NCBI GenBank assembly: GCA_005765155.1
Contig: VCCP01000007.1
Coordinates: 2,476,242-2,540,241 of the forward strand
Direction: 5' to 3'
DNA length: 64,000 nt
From: Zelopaecilomyces penicillatus
Taxonomy: Eukaryota; Ascomycota; Sordariomycetes; Hypocreales; Pseudodiploosporaceae
In this document: piece by piece, positions 35,042 through 44,299 of the stretch
Position numbering within the stretch: the first letter of the stretch is position 1
How the letters are laid out: each line of letters starts with the position of its first letter
Notes under the pieces: model-generated
The model's database searches: none
Told to the model about the DNA's origin: nothing
Seen by the model: only the letters and a program-made list of their open reading frames with translations
Position numbers and translations under genes: made by a program

Positions 35042-37467
35042 GAGTTTCCGGGGTTGCATTCTTTGCATGGTCCGTCGTATTTTGTTCTGTCCAAGCCTTG
35101 AGTGATTACATGGTACAGAGTTCGATCGGCTTGACTTCCTTCGTGGGTTCGGAAGTTGAATTCTCGTTTGTGGAGGTTCTTCATTTCCTCGTACATGCGT
35201 TTGTTTTCCTCCGCATGTTGTCTGCACCGAGGTTTGTTGCAGTTGATTGCCATCGTGGCTTCGCACTGAGTTCTCCCTGGGATACTGTCTTCCAGTAGTC
35301 GTCTTTCGTGCCATTGTACCAGCTTCTGTTGTGAGTGTATATCGCACTTGAGGTTGGTGCAATCATATAAGTCCTCCTTTCCACAGTCTGTGAGTTGTGG
35401 CCCGTTGTGTCCTAATTCGAGCTTTTCCCATTTGTGGACCTCGCAATAGATGGACTTGCAGTCTTTGTTTTCGGCTCCTTGTCTGCATTCTTCTGGGGTC
35501 TTGGGGTGTGGTTCGAACACGCCAATTCCAAAAGGTGCAAAGTACTCAGCCTCGTGCCAGTCGACGAATTGATCTCCTGTGAGGACATTCTTAATTCCTC
35601 GTGCTCCCATACGGCGTGGGAAGAATTCGTTCTGGATTTTTGTTTTCTGGTGTTGAAAACAGGAGAAGTCGATGCATGACATCCAACTGATTTCGCTGTG
35701 GAAAACATGATTAGGGTCTAGGAGTGCATGATCGTCTTCGTGTTTGCTGTAGTTGGTTTTCAACATGAAGGCTCTTCCAAGGTGGTTTCCTGGGACAGGG
35801 ACGCCTAGGCCTTCTTCCAACGTCCATTCACGAACGTATTTGGTGATTGTGAGTCGAAGGTTGACTCTGTCCGCGTGGCTTGGTACTTGCGTAAGTTTGA
35901 TTGCTGCTTCTCTAAGGTGTTTATGGGCAGCACTCTTAGGTGGTGGATATGGTGTAGCATGGTATTGAGTTGTCCTGAGAGGTTCTTCGCTCTCGGATTC
36001 TGAAGAGCTGGAGTCCGAGCTGTCGCTTGTTGTTTCATCTTCAACCAGGGTGTTTTCGTCATCCGTGGCAGGGATTACTTGTCGGTCCGGAATCTCTTCG
36101 AAGTATTCTTCCTCATCTGTGTCCATATCCAGTTGTTGGTCCCATTGTGCGGTACCGGATCGGGTTAGCGTGGTCCGCAACATTGGTGACTGTCGAGGTG
36201 TGGGGTGTCCGTAGTTTCCGGGTCGTCCTCGTCCCCATCCTCGTCGTCCCGTCATGGCCAGGGTTCGTCCATCTTTGGCCATGGTGTGTGCGCTTCGTCG
36301 CGCATCAGGTACTGGTTTCCAGTCTTTTCGTTCTCGTTTCGGTTGTCGGCAGTCCCTGGCGAAATGTCCCATTTTGTCGCAATTATAGCACTTGACTTTG
36401 GATGCGTCTCGTCGTTGTGCAGCGTCGAGGTCCATTCTGATTGGTAGGGTGTTAGGGTCATTTCGTCGTTGACCATGGTTTGCCTTATGTTGTTGTTGCC
36501 GTGGTTGGAATCCGAAGTAAGTTGGTTTCCAGTTTCGTCCTTCGTACTTCTTTTCTTGTCGGCGCGAGTGCTGTCTGTCGTCGATGGCGACAGCCATAGC
36601 GCAATATTCCGTGAAAGAGTCCGGTCGGACTTCTTTGTACAATTCGTCTTTGACTTCTGACTTGAGTCCATAGTACAGGGTTTCCATACACGTTTGCTCA
36701 TCTTTTTCGGGTAGTTTGGACAAGATTTGTCGGAACTTCGCAACATAGTCCGAGGCAGACCCTGTCTGACGGAGGTTGCGTAGGTGTTGTTCAGCTTGTC
36801 GTTTTTCATTTGACGATCCGAAGGTGTTCAGGAGTTGTTGCTCAAAGATGTCGTAGTCGGCAAAGATTAGGTCAGTTTCCTCCTTTGAGGTCCCCATCGA
36901 GGCATTGTTGACGTAGTCTCGAAGTGTTGGTTCGAACCAGGTAAGTGCGGTTCCGGTAAGGAGCCCTGCGGCGTACCTTACTTTGACTGGTTCGAGCCGG
37001 AATTGTGTTGGATAGTACAGAAAGAAAGCGCGGAGTTGGGTAAGAAACCCTTGAAGTTTGCTTGGAGTGCCGTCAAAAGGCTCGGGTGTTCGTGGCTTCA
37101 AGATTTCTCCGGTGTCCTTTCCGGTGTGCATCTGTGCTGCAACTGTTTCCAACCCGTGTCTATGCTGTTTCGCTTGGATTTCCATGTTCTCGAGAAGCTG
37201 TTTGACCTGGAGTTGCAAGGTTTCGGTGGCGAGCTTGGCCATCTTCGCTTCTTCTGCACGTCCCTTGCGCTCCTCCTCTAGCATTTGTTTGAAGCGTCTG
37301 CTGGTTTCTTCCAGCGCGAGAACATCTTCTTGGAGTCCTTTGATCTTGACGTCGTCATCGTCTTCTTCCTCTTCATCTACCTCCATGTTCGGATTGTTGT
37401 TGACAGGGGCATTAGGGGTGCCTCCTTGGTTAGTACTTCCGGATGAGGTGGGGGTTTGAGGAGCCAT
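35029..37467 (-). CDS. gag: Chromovirus Gag with cysteine-rich C-terminal extension
   Basis: 812 aa from the ATG at 37,467; the open frame extends further upstream but only from a non-ATG codon. Structural protein of the virus-like particle. Residues 29-40 are acidic, 44-115 a long coiled coil, 125-300 the retrotransposon capsid region (EPFDGTPSKLQGFL, LTWFEP, NTFG), and 360-373 a CCHC zinc knuckle (CYNCDKMGHFARDC). A Ser/Glu-rich linker (about 470-500) leads to an unusual extension with three C-x7/8-C-x4-C-x2-H motifs (first Cys at 661, 695 and 735), a fourth partial one (598-606) and CKEC at 801-804. At 812 aa it is much longer than common gypsy Gag proteins. The last codons form the frameshift site, so most product ends as Gag and a minority as Gag-Pol. 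Confidence 0.94.
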   Translation of the reverse strand: MAPQTPTSSGSTNQGGTPNAPVNNNPNMEVDEEEEDDDDVKIKGLQEDVLALEETSRRFKQMLEEERKGRAEEAKMAKLATETLQLQVKQLLENMEIQAKQHRHGLETVAAQMHTGKDTGEILKPRTPEPFDGTPSKLQGFLTQLRAFFLYYPTQFRLEPVKVRYAAGLLTGTALTWFEPTLRDYVNNASMGTSKEETDLIFADYDIFEQQLLNTFGSSNEKRQAEQHLRNLRQTGSASDYVAKFRQILSKLPEKDEQTCMETLYYGLKSEVKDELYKEVRPDSFTEYCAMAVAIDDRQHSRRQEKKYEGRNWKPTYFGFQPRQQQHKANHGQRRNDPNTLPIRMDLDAAQRRDASKVKCYNCDKMGHFARDCRQPKRERKDWKPVPDARRSAHTMAKDGRTLAMTGRRGWGRGRPGNYGHPTPRQSPMLRTTLTRSGTAQWDQQLDMDTDEEEYFEEIPDRQVIPATDDENTLVEDETTSDSSDSSSSESESEEPLRTTQYHATPYPPPKSAAHKHLREAAIKLTQVPSHADRVNLRLTITKYVREWTLEEGLGVPVPGNHLGRAFMLKTNYSKHEDDHALLDPNHVFHSEISWMSCIDFSCFQHQKTKIQNEFFPRRMGARGIKNVLTGDQFVDWHEAEYFAPFGIGVFEPHPKTPEECRQGAENKDCKSIYCEVHKWEKLELGHNGPQLTDCGKEDLYDCTNLKCDIHSQQKLVQWHERRLLEDSIPGRTQCEATMAINCNKPRCRQHAEENKRMYEEMKNLHKREFNFRTHEGSQADRTLYHVITQGLDRTKYDGPCKECNPGNSKNE

Positions 37468-37518
37468 CTTGCGAAATAGCGATATTGCCCAGGGTAACAC
37501 AGTAACCCACTGAACAAG

Positions 37519-37528
37519 AGTTATCAAC
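37519..37528 (-). promoter_or_regulatory. Self-priming primer-binding site
   Basis: Sense GTTGATAACT lies 1 nt after the 5' LTR. It is not complementary to a tRNA CCA end but is perfectly complementary to AGTTATCAAC inside the LTR (37,719-37,710), at the position expected for the RNA 5' end. This matches the Tf1/sushi-type fold-back priming mechanism. Confidence 0.7.
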
Positions 37529-37529
37529 G

Positions 37530-37957
37530 TGTGACGTTTGGTGAATTCCCAAGGGATAAACCTAACGAAAGGGGTTTATGTTGGCAGATGAGTCGGGGTG
37601 TTCTGAGCAATAGGTCTGTCACGTTGGTGATAGATACGGAGTATCGTAACCAGGGGTCAAGTATCAGCGTAGTGAGCGGTAGCGAACAATACGATGAAGT
37701 TGAAAGTGTGTTGATAACTATCTAAGCTATGTTTTAAAGAGTGAAAATTGAGGGCGTATATATACATCGTGGATCACTTGGATCACTTGTCGTGCAAGTG
37801 GTGATCCTGGTGATCCAAGTTGCTGGCTCACCTGGCTCACCACCATTCTTATGGTGATCCCACTGATCTATCTAACTGGTCCCCTTCCTCCATGGTACGT
37901 ACCTTCCCTAGGTCACATGACCGGCCTATTGTACGACCATGTCGTTGGGTCGTGACA
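37530..37957 (-). repeat. Chromovirus 5' LTR (promoter LTR)
   Basis: 428 bp, apparently identical to the 3' LTR. TATATATA at 37,757-37,764 lies about 38 nt upstream of the fold-back sequence that probably marks the transcript start. A hairpin-forming tandem GGATCACTT repeat sits just upstream of the TATA box in the sense direction. Confidence 0.97.
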
Positions 37958-37962
37958 ATAGC

Positions 37963-40900
37963 TCTTTGGATCTAAAGATAAATAAGAACTATATAAGGAA
38001 AAGAGAAGGCTAGGATTATTAAACCCTCTTATATACTTTGACTTATCTATTAATTAAATAATACTTTAAGACTTTAACTCTAATACTAATCTTAAAGAAG
38101 ACTTCCTAGACTTACTACTAGCTATTAAACCTTAGTTTAAAGTTATAATCCCTAGCTTAACCTAATACTAAAAGAGTATATATTAACTATACTTACTTTA
38201 GATATATATATAACTTCTTATATACTTGAATTAAGGATTTCCTAGTTTGAATTCTATTTGAAAATCCTTGATAAGGAGGATCTTGATAATGTTTCTTAAA
38301 AGGCATAGTAAATTTCACTCTTTATATATAATATTCCATTACTAATATATAAACCAACCATACCAAACCAACCATAATAAATAATTAATACTCCTAAACC
38401 TTAATTATAATAATTAAACTATTCCTATACTAATAATTAAATAATCCCTATTAATCTTATTTATTTATAACCTTTCCTTAATCTATATTGGTCTGATTTT
38501 ACTATACCCTTAAGTATAGACCTATTCTTGGATCTACCCTATACCTATATTAATCAGGACTAAATAAAGCTTATACTTATATATATAAAACCTTTCCTTT
38601 TACTCTAAAAAACTTATTGAATTCCTATTAAAAACAGGAGTTCTTATAAATTATTTTAGTACTATAATACTATCTTTCTTTAACTTTCCTACTTATATAA
38701 ATCCCTTCCTTATTTCATTATATATATATTTTATAATACTATACTAAATTAATTATACTCTTTTATTAATTTATTTTATTTTATAAAGATTAATTAATAC
38801 CTTTAAAAGTTAATTTATTTATTAATACTAAATTATCTGGATTATATAATTAATACTATTATCCTAAAATCAATTTACCCTATCTCTTTTAAATTAAACT
38901 TATATCCTAGTAATTAAGGAATTATTTAATCCTATTTATATCTATTAAATCCTATTAAGGTTTTCCTTTATTATCTTATCTATATCTTGTTTTATTATAT
39001 ACCTAACCTTTAAAGTTAATAGCTAATATTTCTATAGGTAGGGAGCAGTAGATATATTTAAGAAATCTAGAATAACTGGTCCCTTTAATTCTTTGGTCTA
39101 GTCCTTCCCTAAGAAAGTTATTTGCTTTCTCTTATCCTCTAGCTTGGATTAATAGCTATAAAATCCTCTCTATCTATAGTCTATATATCCATCCTATTTA
39201 TAATTCGAATAGTATCTATTATATTTATCTAGGATTAAAATATATAGATAATATAGCTATATAATATACTCTTTAATAGCTATAATAGTGATTAAAAAGG
39301 ATTATATATAATAGGAATATAGGATTGGATTAATAACCCTATAATAACTAATAAATAAAGAGTAGATCCTCTCTTTCTATTTTATTAAAATATTAAAGAA
39401 ATATCTATAAATATACCCTATTTTAGCTGATATAAATATAGGGCAAGGTACTCAGGTTTTTATAACAGACTTTAGTATAGGATGTTCTTAAGTACTATAG
39501 AGATTGTCTTCTTAGAAGTATTATTTAGGACTTCAGCCCTTAACTAGCTATATAAGAGTACTAGGTATATCTTTTATAAACTTAATAATAAAGAATACCT
39601 TATAATAGAGAGGGTAATTTATCTAGCCTATATTCACCTCCCTTAGAATCTATATTTTAAATATTACCTAAATCTAAAAATAAGAAAGAGGATTAGTATT
39701 GATTTATAAAGATTAAATAGTATTAAACTAAGAAGGCCTTATAACTTACTATCACTTCTATTATAAAAGATAGTTTAATACTATTAAAGAACTTAATATA
39801 ACTATTCTATAATAAGATAACTTTATAAATAATTATATTATATAGAATAATTATATTTATAATAGAACTAATATTAAAGAGCTAAGAATGAATATTACCC
39901 TAACCAGTTTTTATAATTAAATAATATTTATATCGAAAACCTAAAGAGAATAAGAGGCAGATTAATAATCCTAAAGTTAAGAGGGCTGAGTTATAAGATA
40001 AAGGAGGAAAAGTTATAAGAGCTAGGAGGCAGCCCCTTTAAAAAGCATATAAATAAAAATATATATTATTTACTAGCTATAAATCACTATTAAATATAAT
40101 AAAAAGCTATACTTTAAAGGAAGAGCTATTTATAATAAAAGATACCTTTGATTAAGTAATTATATATAACTATAAAGGATTACTAATTTAAACCCTTATA
40201 TACTTATAAAGCTCTCTCTTATAAAGAGGTACCTTATATATATTACCCCCTTTTACCTTTATTACCTCCCTCTAGTATCTATATTATTTTATTTTATTCC
40301 CTTAACCTCTATTATTATTTAATTATACCCCTATCTAACTCCTTATTAATATATAATATTAAAATAATAAAGAACTTCTAGATTACTTATACCCTTTCTT
40401 TAGGCAAGCATTAAAAATATAAGCCTTACTACTATTATAGGAGTAGTATAGCTTAAAGAAGGTATAGATTTATTTTATAAATATACTAATAAATATACTA
40501 TATTTATAATAAATCTAGGGTTTTCTAAATAACCCTGCTTTATAATCCCTTAATAAGACTGGCTTAATTTATTATTAACCCTCTCTTAGAATTTTAATAT
40601 AGATATCCTAGATTTAATAATATATAATCTTATCTTTATTATATAGCTATTTCCTTAAGGCTTATAAGGATAGAATTAGAGTGATTATCTAATTAAGCTC
40701 TATTAACTATTATATATATTAAAGAATAAAGATTAAGCTATTAATTTTATATTATACTCTCTATTCTAAATTATACTCTATAGTATCTCTGATAATATAT
40801 TTATAGCCCTTAGAATAATATATATTTTTGAGTTAAAGGAATGCTTCTATATATATATAGATCTCCCTGATATTTTATATAAGTTTGGACCCTATAATTA

Positions 40901-42876
40901 TTTAATATTTAATGCCTATAGTTATTTTAATAGGCTGGCTGCCTTTTATAAGAATATATTTGATAAGTGATTCTTTATTAGGTTTATTAACTATAAGAAT
41001 ATATACTAGTGTTCCTTTATTTAGGATTAATTTAAAGGCTAGCTTTATATCTTTAACTTATAAGCAGATAAATAAATATATTATACTAAAGAGTTTATAT
41101 ATCTATAAAGATAAATGCTTTATAAGCTTAATCTCCCTTATAACTTTGTATTTATTATTATTCTATATATAAAGTAAGTATAAGATTAGAAGTATAACTA
41201 TCTATCTTTCTTCTGGGTTTATATTATTATTAAAGAATTAATTAGGTTTTGCCCTTATCTTGATTAGATTAAGGAAGATTTAAGTAAGATTAAATGGTCT
41301 TATAGTGATATATTTTATCTACTCTCTAATAGTCCCTTCTATTTACTACTAAGAGATTAATACTTATTTAATAGTTTAAACCAGCCTATATCTAGCTATA
41401 TACTTAGAGTAAGAAGTACTATACTATATCTTATTATTAATAAGTTAGATATAGCTAAGTGCTTATAGAGCTTTTATTATACTACTTTATAGGATCTTAA
41501 TAATTAAATAATCTATAATTAAGGTATAGATAAAGTGCTTTATTTTACTTATCTAGAAGGTGCTATACTATTCTTAATTGATAGGTATACCTTGCCTATA
41601 CTATATAATAACTCTAGAGTCTTTTATATACCTATAGGAAATGGCCTATTTATATTATTTATATAGACTATTATAGCGCTGCCTGCTTACCCTACTAGAG
41701 TATAGAAATCTATACTCTTTAAAGCTATTATTAATTAATAATTAAATAATAAGTTTAAGTATAATAAGATAATTAGGCCTAAGGTAGTTAAGATTATTAA
41801 TATAACTATTATTAAGGAAGCTAAGTTAATTATAACTTAGTCTAATAATGATTAAATAATAGTACCCTAATAGTGTTCTCTAGGAGCTGATAGGAATGGG
41901 TTATTTATTATTTATTTAGTTTCTAGGTTCTTATCTAGGCTTAGTTTATTTATATATAATAGTACTAAGGATACTTAGGGATTATTTAATTAAGATTTAT
42001 TAAATAAGGAGTTAGAGTTAATATTAATATAGCTTGTATTATATTTAAACCTTTAGAAATAGATTATCTTTAAGGAATGGATAGCTAAGTTAATTTCTTT
42101 AAATACCCTTATAGCTAACTTAGATAAGGATATTAATACTTTTAGGGATATTATTATAATCCTAAGGCGGTTTATTAATAGGAACCTAGGTAGGGTGTCT
42201 TGATTAGATAATAGATATCTTTCTTATAAGCAGACTGATCCTTTTAATAGAGAAAAGGGAAGTCTAGAAAAGAAGTAAAGAAGCTAATAAGAGGAATTAA
42301 ACCCTTAGCTCTCTCTATACTATATACTGCCAATTCGATCTATAAGATATAAGGGAGAGACCACTACTTAAATAGATATTGATTTACCTTTATAATACTT
42401 AAAAGCAGTAGGGTATACTATAACTATTAAATTTATTAAGAAGATAGATAATACATTCCTTATTAGAAGGCCTATACTATATATTAAATACTCTAATAGT
42501 TATATTAGTCTCTATTCTAATAGAATGATTATAAAAAGGACCCTTTAATATATTAGGAAGATAATAGAAGCTTCCTTTAATAGGCTAGTGATTCAAGCTA
42601 TTTGATCTAGTAGATCTAAATACTATACTATATAAGCATAATCAATAACACCTCTACCTATAGATTAAATAATAAAGTTAAATACTCTAGGGATATTAAG
42701 GGAGTTAAAGGGATTAAATATTAGGGGAATACTTGATTAAGGATAGATAAGAGAGAAGAAGTAAAGTATATATATATAAGCATCTAAAGGTTATATTTAA
42801 ATACTATTGCTTGGTTGATTATAAATATTGCCTGATTTAATAATAGGGTTATCTTTAATATTTACTAAGAGGGTTT
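37963..42876. other. Relic A distal part, RIP-degraded, partly unidentified
   Basis: Just after the nested element the relic A pol frame resumes for about 150 bp. Beyond 38.2 kb I see AT-rich DNA with coding-like plus-strand stretches (for example 40,900-41,170 and 41,280-42,290, stops almost all TAA/TAG), but no domain that I recognise. It may be a second insertion inside relic A. Confidence 0.4.
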
Positions 42877-43269
42877 TAATAGCTGGGTTAAATATACTCC
42901 TTTGCTAATTGATTAAGCTATAGCTGTATAAGCTGTACTTAGGGGGATTGAACTATATAAGTAGATAGACTATATCTGGGCTATTTGAATAGGTAGATAT
43001 TATTGAATTTAAGTTTTCTTCCCCCCCTTCTACCCAAGAATTTTCTAGTATATTTAAAAGACTAGCTATTAAAAAGCTATCTTCTTTATCTAATCAGTTA
43101 TAGGATAATCAATTGATCCCTTAAGTTCAATTTATTATATTGCTGCTTTATAGCTTTTCTTGCCTATTCAATCCTTATAGACTATACTAGCTATATAACT
43201 ACCCTAAAATCACTTTATAGTTCTATAGGTAGTGTTGGTGTTGTTATGTGTATTATTTTCTCCTTATTA
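42877..43269 (+). repeat. Relic A 3' LTR
   Basis: 393 bp partner of 22,855-23,247. It carries somewhat fewer C-to-T changes in places (for example GTGTTGGTGTTGTTATG near 43,231), so the two LTRs took independent RIP hits. Confidence 0.75.
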
Positions 43270-43475
43270 AACTAGCTATATCTAGAATTCCCTTTATATA
43301 ATTAATTATCCTATAATTAATTAAATAAAGAAAATAGCTTTTTAATAATTAGTCTTTTAAATATACTAGAAGATTCTTAGATAAAAAAGGAAAAACTTAA
43401 ATTAAATAATATCTCTTTATTTAAATAAACTAGATATAGTCTATTTATTTATATTTTAATAGCTGGTATTAAGGA
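43270..43475 (-). repeat. Inverted partial copy of the relic A LTR
   Basis: The reverse complement of about 43,290-43,470 matches LTR segments such as AAAAAGCTAT, ATTTAAAAGACTA and ATAGGATAAT, with an internal deletion. It lies head to head with the 3' LTR and makes an imperfect palindrome. Confidence 0.6.
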
Positions 43476-43866
43476 CTAAGGTTGAGAGGTTATAAAGAGA
43501 GTGAAGAAGATTAGGAATAATATTAATTTTACTATATATAAGCAGATAGGTAGTAGATAATTAAAAGCTTGATCTCTAGCCTTCTTCCTTTTCTTAAAAG
43601 AGAAGGCCCTCTCTATAGATATATATATTCCTAGCTTATATAATATAGGTTCTCTATAGGGCCCCTTTAAGGTCCTAATAGTATACCCCTCTTCCTTTAG
43701 GGCCACCCTTAGCCCTAATAACTAATAGCAGCTTTATTATTATAATTATATAACTATAAACAGCTGATTAGCCCAGCTATTAATAAAGAAACTATAATTA
43801 ATTAAAAGTAAAACTTCTAATAGATTCTATTTCTTTCTTATAAATCTCTATATATAGGCTCTTTAT
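43476..43866. other. AT-rich RIPed segment
   Basis: The minus-strand frame at 43,476-43,706 has no recognisable family and is probably a remnant of the inverted element next to it. Confidence 0.35.
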
Positions 43867-44299
43867 TATTATAACCTGATAAGATGGTTATATAAATAGG
43901 ATATGATTATATAAGTAGACCAGTATATACTCGAGTTAATAGAATATTAATAATAAACTGGATTATTAGACTTATACCTTAAGTAAGTAAAGAGTCTATT
44001 GAGTTTATATATAGACTTATAGGACTTATAAGAGAAAATATTAATAAGTCTAATAAGTCTATAATATATATATATACCCTTAATTTTCACTTTTTAGATA
44101 TAGCTTAGATAGTTATTAATATACTTTTAACTTTATTATATTGTTCACTATTACTTACTATATTAATACTTAACCCTGGTTATAATACTTTATATCTATT
44201 ATTAATATAATAAACCTATTGCTTAGAATACTTTAACTTATCTACTAATATAAACCCCTTTTATTAGATTTATCCCTTAGGAATTTATTAAATATTATA
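43867..44299 (+). repeat. Relic B 5' LTR
   Basis: 433 bp, homologous to the 428-bp LTR of the intact element; differences in the R/U5 part are C-to-T and G-to-A, while the U3 part is more diverged. Confidence 0.75.

Larger units (their letters stand above)
30379..37957 (-). mobile_element. Intact chromovirus (Ty3/gypsy LTR retrotransposon), RIP-free
   Basis: The element is 7,579 bp with 428-bp LTRs at both ends that look identical base for base, TG...CA termini and a perfect 5-bp target duplication ATAGC (30,374-30,378 and 37,958-37,962). It is transcribed on the minus strand: 5' LTR 37,530-37,957, gag, pol in the -1 frame, polypurine tract, 3' LTR 30,379-30,806. Both large frames are open, so it is probably autonomous. 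Its base composition is ordinary, in sharp contrast to the RIPed surroundings, so it inserted after RIP had acted on its host relic. The pol C-terminus carries a chromodomain, which in this clade directs integration to methylated-histone heterochromatin, fitting its subtelomeric position. Confidence 0.97.
22855..43269 (+). mobile_element. Relic A: RIP-degraded Ty3/gypsy element hosting a nested younger element
   Basis: Two direct repeats of equal length (393 bp) at 22,855-23,247 and 42,877-43,269 differ almost only by C/T and G/A changes and read T(G/A)ATAGCTGGG...TTAT(C/T)A, so I take them as the LTRs. Between them a plus-strand gypsy polyprotein can be followed despite many TAA/TAG stops. 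At about 30.4 kb the frame is interrupted by the intact chromovirus and resumes after it at 37,963. Excluding that insert the element would be about 12.8 kb, long for a gypsy element, so a further insertion in 38.2-42.9 kb is likely. No matching target duplication is visible: the flanks are TAGTT and AACTA, each the reverse complement of the other. Confidence 0.7.

Noticed and set aside
35042..35362. Separate N-terminal part of pol upstream of the slippery site
   Set aside because: This stretch overlaps the Gag cysteine-rich tail in another frame, is basic and featureless, and the frameshift signal explains how pol is reached; it is probably untranslated in that frame.
40912..41172. 86-codon plus-strand frame
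   Set aside because: Hydrophobic by AT-rich composition alone; kept only as part of the unidentified relic segment.
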